Of a stretch of 64,000 nt of DNA, positions 55,514 through 64,000 are shown in pieces. Position 1 is the stretch's first letter, and the number at the start of each line of letters is the position of its first letter. Position numbers and translations under genes: made by a program. This DNA comes from Nothophaeocryptopus gaeumannii (lineage: Eukaryota; Ascomycota; Dothideomycetes; Mycosphaerellales; Mycosphaerellaceae), in the NCBI GenBank assembly GCA_031771865.1, contig JASISA010000022.1:682001-746000 (forward strand), in the 5' to 3' direction. The notes under the pieces are model-generated. The model was given only the letters and a program-made list of their open reading frames with translations, made no database searches and was not told the origin of the DNA.

Positions 55514-56187
55514 TCGTCATTCCACACCTCGGAGCATCCTGTATACCCTTTGACCGATGTTTTGTAATTGAGCTAGCGAGCATTGTGGGCACAATATGAC
55601 TGCTAGGAGTACTGGTATGGGCAAGACCACGAGGAGCATTTTATCACGGCGCTACGATCTAACGAACGCAATCTTTGTCGAGCGGGGCGACTGTTTATAA
55701 TTTTGAACAGACTGTACATAGAAGGCAAAGTCGAAGGGCACGCTGTGGTTCCTTCACTGACTCCGGGCCGTTCGTGAAATCCAGCAGACATCATCTTCAG
55801 CGTCATCTGTCGTCTCGTCGCTATGCCCATGACTCAAGACACTCAGGCACCGACGCAGTGAGAGCAGTTTGTTCTGCCCCGGCCCGCGCCTTCCGTCTCC
55901 AATGACGCACCCTAGCCCGTTCCTTTGCTGCTCGCTCTCCAACTTACGCTGCGCATTTATTCGTCGATCCAAAGGACACCGAGTCAGTACCCACAGCCAT
56001 GGACGTAATGCTACCTCGCGGGCTATCAAGGCTCGCGAGAGCAAAGCATTCAAAAGCGGCCATATGATAGACGTGGTATAGGCATGTGTGTCTGCGTTCC
56101 TGCATACGAGCCTTCTCTTCTCGGTCATCTTTCATCATATCGCTGCTGCTGCTCGGAGACGTTCCCCGCGAAAGCCAGCCAGCCATC
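55514..56187. other. Intergenic
   Basis: About 670 bases between two plus-strand genes; no coding or RNA feature seen. Confidence 0.45.
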
Positions 56188-58304
56188 ATGGCTACTGCGA
56201 AGGCGGCTGAGACTAATCTGTCTTTCCCTTCTAACCCCTTCTCGAAGAACCCGCTCAGAACGAGGAACGATGTGATCAATGCTTGTGCGTCGCTGCTTGA
56301 TCCGTTGGAGCCCGGCTTCTCCCCCGAGTGTGCTTTGGTGAGAGTGGGTGGAACGGGAACGAGATGTAAGCGTTGTCCACAGCTGGCTTGAGGCCAGGTA
56401 ATGCAATGGTTTGCAGTGCTGACCGGCCCAAGTCGATGAGACAGCTGCGCAAATTGAGGGTTTCGCAAGACCACTATGGGGACTAGCACCTCTCCTTGCA
56501 GGCGGCTCGGCGTACAAGAATGTGTCACTCTGGACTAGAGGCCTTGTGGCTGGAACAGATCCGGAAGGACCGGAGTTCTGGGGCAATGTGGAGGACCTCG
56601 ATCAGCGCATGTAAGTACCTAGGTCAGACCGATGAAGGACTTTCTTGGTCCTCTTGAACTTGGTTCAGTCTATCCTGACATCTTTGTAGGGTGGAGGCAT
56701 GCCCAATCGGCTTCACTCTAGCCATTGCTGGACAGGAGTTCTGGGAGCCTCTAAGTGACGAAGAGAAGGAGAACATCACGAAGTGGATCGGTTCTATGAA
56801 TGATAAAGAAATGCCCAATACTAACTGGCTCTGGTTCAGAGTCTTCGCCAACCTGGGTCTCAAAGCCAATGGGGCCAAACACTCGCAGGACCAAATTGAA
56901 TCTGATATGAAACAGCTGGAAACGTTCCACCGAGGAGGTGGCTGGTCAAATGATGGACCTGAGGGCTACACGCAGATGGACTACTACTCCGGGTCTTTTG
57001 CCATCCAGTATTTACAGCTACTCTACTCGAAGCTTGCTGCAGAGTCCGATCCAGAACGCTCGGAGGAGTTCAAGAAACGGGCACAAGCCTTCGCAATGGA
57101 CTTTGTTCATTATCAAGACCCGGATGGACATTCTATTCCTTTCGGGCGGAGTCTAACTTACCGATTTGCAACAATTGCCTTCTGGTCTGCCTTTGCTTAT
57201 GCTGAAGTCGAACCGCCCGAGCCCCTGACTCTGGGGGTTGTCAAGGGCTTGCTGCTCCGCAACTTGCGCTGGTGGAGCAAGCATCCGCACATCTTCCAAC
57301 CCAACGGTATGCTCAATATTGGGTATACCTATCCGAACTACTACCTGGCCGAGAATTACAACTCACCTGGATCGCCCTATTGGTGTATGCTTGCATTCGC
57401 GGCCCTTGCATTGCCCCAGGACTCTGCCTTCTGGACAGCTTCAGAAGAACCTCATCCTTTTACGCAGGACCCTAGTCCTCTGGTGTCAATAAAGGCTCTG
57501 GATAAGCCAAAACATATCCTTGTCCATCGGGGTGGACACACATTCCTGCTGTCGAGTGGACAAAGTTGTCACTATCCGCTAAAGGCAACGCAGGCAAAGT
57601 ACGGGCACTTCGCATATAGCGCCTCCTTTGGCTATTCCGTCCCTACAGGCGGCTACACTCTAGAACAGTTTGTGCCCGAGAGCGCTATGGCATTAAGCGA
57701 TGATGGAGGCGAAGTCTGGAAGATGCGTCGCGATGTTGAAGATGCCCAGATTCTGGAGAAGGACGAATTTTCAGTCCTTTACTCGACCATGAAACCTTGG
57801 AGTGACGTCGAAGTGAGGACTTGGTTGGTCCCTCCAAGCGGCGAAGCCCCTAACTGGCACATGCGAGTGCATTGTATCAAGACCGGACGGAAGCTGATGA
57901 CGGCAGAAGGCGGCTTCGCCATCGCTGGTACAAAAGAAAACGATGGGCGCCCGTTGGGCAAACTCGACAAGGCTTCTCCTAATGAAGGTACCATCGAGTC
58001 CGGAGATGCGGCAGTAGTGGTATCTCGAGCTGGGGCGAGTGGAATCGCAGAGCTTCTGCCCAAGGAACAGAACGACCGAAAGGGAAGCGTGTGCAAGGTC
58101 GATGCGAACAGCAATCTGATTGAGCCGCGAACATTGCTTCCGACTCTGGTTGCTGACTTGGAGGCAGGTTCGGAGACATGGTTCGCCACTGCTGTCTTTG
58201 CGATGCCGAGTACTGTCGAGGACTGGCAGACGAAATGGTCTGTTCAGTGGAAGACGATACCAAAGCTTCCGGATAAAGTTGTATCCATCCTGGGGACTGC
58301 GTAG
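56188..58304 (+). CDS. DUF2264 family protein
   Basis: Three exons (56188-56365, 56433-56610, 56690-58304) encode 656 residues; introns have GTAAGC and GTAAGT donors and GCTGAC or CCTGAC branch sites. DUF2264 proteins have an (alpha/alpha) toroid like glycan-active enzymes. Motifs seen are [73 protein letters not shown] followed by DYYSGSFAIQYLQLLY, and YPNYYLAENYNSPGSPYWCMLAF. The carboxy third is beta-rich, with RGGHTFLLSSGQ and YGHFAYSASFGYSVP. A role in polysaccharide or secondary-metabolite processing is inferred from the fold; no biochemical function is established. No signal peptide is visible, so an intracellular protein is likely. A P450 relic and a transporter lie downstream. Confidence 0.88.
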
Positions 58305-58517
58305 AGAGACGAAAATGTTGATAGATGGTGCTTCTTGGGATGTATTGCTTCTTAATATCACGCTTTTATTGAGAATTTGTGAGCGCGACCAGTCTCAGGC
58401 GGAGTCTGCGGTGGTATAGTCGCTGAGTCAAATGTAGTGCTGCGATCTGCGGCCTGGTTGTGAGAATGTAGGGCAGTGCGGCTGGATGTTGATTTCAGGC
58501 TATGAATCTGATTTCAG

Positions 58518-58688
58518 CTTGAAGACATCCTCATCCACAATACGTTCTTGCAAATCAGCATTCTTGCCGTCTCGATCGTCCTGCTCGCGATCTACCAGTA
58601 CCTGACTACCCGTCCAAAACCTCTGTCCGGCACAAGATTCCCACCAGGTCCGCCCTCGCATGCAACTTGCGGAAGAAATCCGGTCTGA
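58518..58688 (+). pseudogene. Cytochrome P450 amino-terminal relic
   Basis: The frame starting CTT at 58518 reads a membrane-anchor helix (ISILAVSIVLLAIYQYL) followed by TTRPKPLSGTRFPPGPPSH, the proline hinge typical of microsomal P450s. Similarity stops there and a TGA follows at 58686. There is no in-frame ATG upstream, only an in-frame TGA and an ATTTCAG acceptor-like sequence. No I-helix, ExxR or heme-Cys motif was found downstream. I read it as the remnant of a deleted P450 gene. Confidence 0.65.
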
Positions 58689-58863
58689 AGGCAACGAAAT
58701 CGAAGTGCCTCTGTATGATTACAACAACTTTGGCAATACTGAATCGAATTGGTTCGCTTTCCATCTTGAAGCTAGGAGCGAGAAGCACCTCAGGCTGGTA
58801 GCGGAATCGGCCGAGAAGGCCCGGGAGACAGATGCGCTCAGATGTTGTATCGAAAGGGCTTGA
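58660..58863 (+). other. Protein-like frame, possible second relic
   Basis: A 67-codon frame overlaps the end of the P450 relic in another frame. It is unusually protein-like (EVPLYDYNNFGNTESNWFAF, then a Glu/Arg-rich helix). No family is recognised and no splice partner is seen. It could be the carboxy end of a lost gene fused to the P450 fragment by deletion, or a chance frame. Confidence 0.3.
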
Positions 58864-59098
58864 GCGGGTATCGCGGTGGCCGCGACCATGATCGGAATGC
58901 AGTCAAAGCGAATCGCACGAGAAGCGGCGACATTCATTTCAAAGCAGTGATCTAACCGATGATCGTGATATAATTCTATTGGTACAAGGTGTAGGATCAG
59001 GTGGTCACCACGGCGGGAGCATCAAGCTCTTGTCACATAGCTGCGACGTTCGCTCCGGACTTTAGCATCATAGCGAAGACGCGAGCGAGTGAGTCTGT

Positions 59099-59316
59099 GT
59101 AGTTCTAGTTCTAGCCTTCCAAGTTCCCGTGACTCTTCACCTCGAGCGCATCTCGTACTGGGGTCACACAGATCTGGAGCAAAGGTGTATGGTACTGCTT
59201 CGAGCATTCGGCAAAAGCAGATGAAGGAGGAAAGTGTAGGGCCAGAGTTGGGAAACGAAGACGCGAGCGCAAGCCGCTTTCGAAATATGTGCCGTTAGCA
59301 TTAGAACTAGAACTAC
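59099..59316. repeat. 15-bp inverted repeat pair, 188-bp spacer
   Basis: GTAGTTCTAGTTCTA at 59099-59113 is repeated in perfect inverse orientation at 59302-59316. A separate 14-bp direct repeat, CGAAGACGCGAGCG, occurs at 59074-59087 and 59256-59269. No clear target-site duplication flanks the inverted pair. It could be a small non-autonomous element or a structured transcript; neither is shown. Confidence 0.7.
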
Positions 59317-59580
59317 CGTATATCCGAAGGCCGAGAAGCGAAGCGGGATCACAATGACGGGGCAGTCGATTTCTTGTTGCTTGCATCAATCACTCCAACA
59401 ACACCTGCACCGGCCTTTTATCGAATTCCCGACGGCGCTTCTCCTGCCACTGCCACATGCATTGCGTGGAACGTCTCCGTACCTAGGAGACGACAGCAAC
59501 AACAAACATTGTTGAAAGCACCCGACCCCCAGGCCCAGACCCTCAGTCATCTTGGTAATCCACCATACCGCATTGGGACC

Positions 59581-61161
59581 ATGTCTGCCGATGTCGTCGA
59601 GGCAAAGGACATCGAGAAGACGGCCGAGTCGGGCTCAGACCACCAGGACGAAGACAACACCATCCCCGCATCAGGTGGCAAGGATTCGACAGAGCCTCCG
59701 CAACCTTCCACCGACACGGACCGGAAACCGTCAGCAGCGCCGTCAGCACAACAACCGCCTCCTAATGGCGGTCTTCAAGCATGGCTGCAAATACTCGGCA
59801 GCTGGATGCTTTTCTTCAACACTTGGGGCACGCTGAACACCTTTGGTGTTTATCAAACATACTATGAATCCGGCCAGTTATTCACCGAGTCGTCCTCGAA
59901 CATCTCATGGATTGGATCCATTCAGGCCTTCATGGTGCTCTTAATAGGCGCCTTCGTTGGCCCTATCTATGACCGTGGGCACTTCAGGCTACTCCTGCTT
60001 GTAGGCTCCTTTCTCATTGTCTTTGGACACATGATGCTGTCGCTATGCACAGAGTACTGGCAGTGCCTCCTCGCGCAAGGATTTGTGATTGGGATAGGAG
60101 GCGGATGCCTCTTCGTGCCTTCCGTCGCCATATTGCCCACCTACTTCTCGTCTAATATTGGTTTGGCCATCGGGTTAGCAGCTTCTGGTAGTTCAATGGT
60201 TCGTTGTCACGAACTCTGCCAGGCACTTGTCGTATCAACAGGCTGACGTTACTGCAGGGCGGTATCATTTATCCCATCATGTTCTATCGATTTATTTTCC
60301 ATGACGGTCTGAGCTTCGGCTGGTCAGTCCGCATCTTGGGCTTCACAGCTCTGGCAACGTTGCTCATTCCAATCTTTGTTATGAAGCAAAGGGTGAGGCC
60401 GGCCAAGCCTCGATCTCTTATCGACTGGACGGCCTTCACGGACGTGCCGTATATTACCTTTACATTCGGTTGCATGATTGGCTTCATTGGACTCTACGTC
60501 GGCTTCTTCTATATCTCTTATTTCGGGTAAGGAACCAAAAGCTGGAGAGCGTTCAATCTCTCAATGTGTAAGACCCACGCTGACCATACGCCTTTCGCTT
60601 TCCAGGCAAGCGAGCGGATACACCAACGAGAGCCTCTCATTCTATCTTGTGGCTATCCTCAATGCAGGCAGCGTCTTTGGTCGAACAATTCCAAACTACT
60701 TGGCGGATAAGATTGGGCCTACAAATGTCATTGCTCCAGGTAAGTAGGAGTATCAGAAAGCAGTATACCTTGGCTAACATTAGGCAGGTGCAATGGTGGT
60801 TGGCATCGTACTACTGTGCTTCATGGCCGTTCACAACGCCGGGGGCATGGTCGTTGAGGCGCTCTTTTTCGGATTTTTCTCTGGCATCTTCATCGCCCTG
60901 CCTCCAGTCCTGTTTGTTGCACTCACTGCGAACAAGAGCCTGGTCGGCACTAGAATTGGAATGGGCTTTGCCATCGTCGGCCTCGGAGTTTTGGCTGGTG
61001 GTCCAGGAGGCGGAGCAATATTGGGCACAGGAAGCAGTAACACGAACTTGCATTGGACCGGCCTCTGGACGTATGGTGGAGTCTGTGTCTTGGCAGCTGC
61101 GTGTGTCTTTGGGGTCGTGAGGTTGATCAAAGGCGGACCGAAGCTCATGGTGAAAGTATGA
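59581..61161 (+). CDS. MFS transporter, monocarboxylate-porter type
   Basis: Four exons (59581-60198, 60258-60526, 60606-60739, 60788-61161) encode 464 residues of the fungal MCT-like branch of the major facilitator superfamily. Introns are 59, 79, 48 nt with GCTGAC or GCTAAC branch sites. The first 62 residues are a hydrophilic cytoplasmic lead. The first helix begins NGGLQAWLQILGSWMLFFNTWGTLNTFGVYQTYY, the typical MCT start. About twelve membrane helices are visible, including GAFVGPIYDRGHFR (the loop 2-3 motif) and VFGRTIPNYLADKIGPTNV (loop 8-9). These carriers move small carboxylates, riboflavin or secondary metabolites; substrate unknown. Nearby P450 and DUF2264 sequence raises the possibility of a former metabolic cluster. 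The ATG at 59581 is the first in frame before a Glu/Asp-rich lead. Confidence 0.9.
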
Positions 61162-64000
61162 TATCGACCGCAAACATCTCAGTGTACTATAAAATTACAT
61201 TCTGCCCGTGTGCAGACAATACGCGGCACCAGCAGGTCAACAGCGGTGGCCAAACAATTTTGAGCGCTATAGACAGAGTCAGTGACCAGTCTGCTCTCTC
61301 CTCTTAGTTCAGACTACTTCAAGAGCCCAATGGCGACTTTACAAAGGCAATTGATATTCAACGAACAATATAGCATGCTTGGCCGATGCACGTCAACGAT
61401 CTCAGAGTCGTCCTCATCTAGTAATGTAGACCGGGTGCCTGAAAGTAGTGAAAGGTCTCGGACGTTAAGCATCATTCTGACATGTGACAGAATGTTGAGA
61501 TGGGTTCAACAGACTACGAACGACAGTTGATAGAGAAGGGGTTGTACAGGGACCCATGGTAGTCTTACATAGCTACACGTAGATTGTTAACATGACGACG
61601 GCCGCCCTGTGTGCAGTCCTACCGTTGTCACGACGGGCTCCGTGTCCATTCTTCCTATGTAGCAATCTGCAGTTTCTGGACTTGGTGCAGACACACTCAG
61701 ATATCGCTCGCTGTGTGAGCAATTGCACCATGTGCGATCGTATGGGATCGGCAGCATCCACAATATGGATGCTGTGATCAACAAAATGCCTCGTCACGAA
61801 CAAGTGCGTGACGCTCTAACGAACATCGAGCAATGCAATACTTCGTAGCGGATCGATAAATGAAGCCTCGGACGGAGCTGATTATGGGGAATACTGCACG
61901 TGGCTTCATCGACACTCTGATCAACGTGACCTTGACAGGTTGTGATGACTGTGGTTAGAGATAGATCGACAGTAGTCTGCACAAGAACGGCGGCACGGCG
62001 AACGATCTTAGTAATGGTGTTGAGGTAGTTTTAAGCTTGGAGCCGCCTCTTTGAGCGGCTTTCTAGAGTAGGGCAAGCCACGTTGGATCAATAAACATAC
62101 TAAGGGTTACCGAAAATGGACTCGCGATCTTCTTGCTTGGAACTTCGCTGGTCTTCTGTGAGCCGAGTTTGATGATCCTTCGCCTATCGTCACAGCATAA
62201 GCGTGTGGTAAAAGTCCGATGAATGATCTTCTCTCGCGTGCGAGCGCACGGCTCCTAGCTTCATATGAACATAGGTAGTGCTTCCTTCTCGGTAGGGTTG
62301 GCGCGCTGGTAGATCGAGGGTTCCTAGATACTGGCATATCGAAGCATCCATCAGTGCTCGGGATTTGAACATTCCGTATCGGCTACATGATGGATGGCTC
62401 AAATAGCTGATGCCTTGCTGTGCATACTGCACGAAAGGACGCGCAAGATTGCAGGAAGGAGTGGCATTCGCATTAGAAATGTTTCGATGTACAGTAAGCA
62501 GGCAGAGTGGCCCTATGCAAGAACAGCCCAGGCCAGGAAGTTTGCGAAGGATCACGAAGGCCGTTGATTCATGCAGGCAGTCTCTCTTCGCCGAATCCTG
62601 TAGGGTTCTTCATGCCTGCCACAGCTACCACATCAGTTGCGCAGAGGGTCCTCTTGTGACTGGCAACTCAGCATCAGCAAACAGCAGTGTGCTCCACGAT
62701 GTCGCAACGTAGGGTGACAGCGCAATTATCATGCAGCCCTACGACGCATCTGGTGACGTTCCGGAACGAGCTGTCCAAGGGATTTACGGTATGACCTGCT
62801 TATTCCTACACCGTGGCCTCGGGTCTGACATCTGACTGTCTCTGCCAGTATGTCAATGCTGACCTAACGGAGAGTCGCACCTGATTTCTTTCTGAGACCG
62901 CCATCGAGAAGCAATTCGCAGTAGACCAGAGGACAACAAGGTACTCCCAACGGACGCAATAATGTACCGCATCTGATGGTCGTTGGTGGCTTGTACGCGC
63001 AGCCCAAACAGTTAACTCGAAGCAGGTACGTATCCAGACCGGTGAAGCATCGATGGAGCTCTCGCAGTAGCTCGCTTTGTGGCGCTCCGGTAGGCATCAG
63101 AGAAGGCCGAAGCTAGGGAGAAAGCGCCTCGTGCCGGAAGGATGCCGTAGGACAGGGATTCCCTGGGTGGGTGGTGTGGCTGGCGCAATAATCTGATCAC
63201 GGCGATGCCGCACAGCAAGCGAGACAGATGCCTGCTTCCCTCTGTCGAGAAGGGCGAGCAACATGCGACAGGCATCAGGATGCCACTTATTACTTACGGC
63301 CGACTTCATGTCGTGCGCCTCGTTGCAAGAGGCTCCCGGAGACCACGCCACGGCGGTAACAGTGTGAGCTGGACACGCTCAAAGGGACGCATTAGTCGGT
63401 CCATGGCTGCATCCAAAACACAAGGAGGTGTTGGTCTCCTTTGTTGTGCGCTATGCTATGACGCGATGGTCCTTGTGATTTCGTACCATCAAGGGTCTTT
63501 CAAGGTGCAAACGCGAGCGAGGAGCACGGCTGGCAGGATGTGGAGTGGGAGCGGGACGGCATTTGAATGCCGCGGACACGTGTGAAATGATCCTGTGAAA
63601 TGTAGGAACCAAGAAGGAGTGCTTCGGAGAGTCGTATAGACGACCTGATAGGATTGGAGGGCTGCAGCAGAAAGATGAAGTCGGGACCAAGATGCTCGCT
63701 GTACTGCTGTTGGTGGCTTCCAGGCATAATCTCACACGTGCGCGGTGGGAAAGTTCGCCCGGGCTTACGCTGCGGGCAAGACCAGGGCACGCAGGGCCTG
63801 TGGTGCGCTTTGTCAGTGCTTCTGCTCCGAGCAAATCGACCACTACTGCGTCCAGCCCAGCATCGCCCATCGCCCATGCCCGGCTCTGCGGGCCGGCTCT
63901 GCGGACGCGCAGATCAATATTGAGATGCTTGGAACGAGTGCGGTATTGCAGTGAAGGAAGGTCACTCATACGAGAGGGCAGCGGATACTATGCTGTCGCC
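61162..64000. other. Gene-free right end
   Basis: About 2.8 kb without a supported gene. Frames on both strands stay under 175 codons and are not protein-like. A perfect 9-bp hairpin lies at 61752-61774. At 62732 a short plus-strand frame (starting MQPYDASGDVPERAV) followed by a GTATGA to TGCCAG intron-like sequence is the only hint of coding and is too short to call. Confidence 0.45.
61752..61774. repeat. Perfect 9-bp hairpin
   Basis: CAGCATCCA, loop CAATA, then TGGATGCTG. Partial GATC flanks extend the pairing imperfectly. No associated gene. Confidence 0.75.

Larger units (their letters stand above)
58305..59580. other. Relic-bearing intergenic region
   Basis: About 1.3 kb between the DUF2264 and transporter genes. 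It holds a P450 amino-terminal relic (58518-58688), an overlapping protein-like frame (58660-58863) and a 15-bp inverted repeat (59099-59316), each listed separately. Confidence 0.6.

Noticed and set aside
63451..63969. 172-codon minus-strand frame at the right edge
   Set aside because: Overlaps several comparable frames on both strands and looks like GC-rich non-coding DNA.
1..64000. tRNA genes, CRISPR arrays, bacterial-type promoters or terminators
   Set aside because: No cloverleaf with a proper T-arm box was found by eye, spaced direct repeats are absent, and the genes are eukaryotic, so prokaryotic signals do not apply.

Overview
This is a eukaryotic window from a filamentous ascomycete (Pezizomycotina). 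Gestalt suggests a Dothideomycete, but the genus cannot be fixed from sequence alone. The evidence is intron-bearing genes with short introns (mostly 41-107 nt, GTRNGT donors, CTRAC-type branch sites), no operons, and fungal housekeeping proteins such as Spt5, Vps5, Lys12 and an Msg5-type MAP-kinase phosphatase. Gene models were spliced by eye; where exon sums are quoted they are divisible by three. No tRNA, rRNA, CRISPR array or intact transposon was recognised.

Left third (1-24.9 kb): the 3' end of the mitochondrial F1-ATPase delta subunit gene, then a large low-complexity protein of unknown function (+). Five minus/plus blocks follow: retromer Vps5 (-), a SET/MYND-like methyltransferase candidate (-), a small zinc-ribbon-like protein (-), a GH31 glycosidase (-), a dual-specificity phosphatase with a very long leader region (+), an NT-C2 protein (+) and a glutathione S-transferase-like protein (-). 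Two gene-poor stretches flank the zinc-ribbon gene (9.7-11.7 and 12.1-14.3 kb).

Middle (25.9-42.1 kb): a J-domain protein (-), then a head-to-head pair whose predicted start codons overlap, a metallophosphoesterase-like protein (-) and a DUF7587-type protein (+). Next come SPT5 (-), a small orphan (-), an amidase-signature enzyme (+) and a GDP-mannose pyrophosphorylase alpha-like protein (-).

Right third (42.3-64 kb): a decayed MscS-family/EF-hand channel pseudogene, a phenol-hydroxylase-like FAD monooxygenase (+), a secreted lysozyme-fold protein (-), homoisocitrate dehydrogenase LYS12 (+), a DUF1769 protein (+), a doubtful small membrane protein (+), a single-pass membrane protein with a long disordered tail (+), a DUF2264 protein (+), a cytochrome P450 amino-terminal relic, and a monocarboxylate-type MFS transporter (+). 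The last 2.8 kb shows no gene.

Most genes are unrelated housekeeping loci. The accessory-looking parts are 42.3-47.5 kb (dead channel, monooxygenase, secreted lysozyme-like protein) and 56.2-61.2 kb (DUF2264, P450 relic, inverted repeat, transporter). I found no convincing new multi-gene system. The strongest unexplained observations are the pseudogene, the overlapping start codons, the P450 relic and a 49-nt alternating purine-pyrimidine tract upstream of VPS5.
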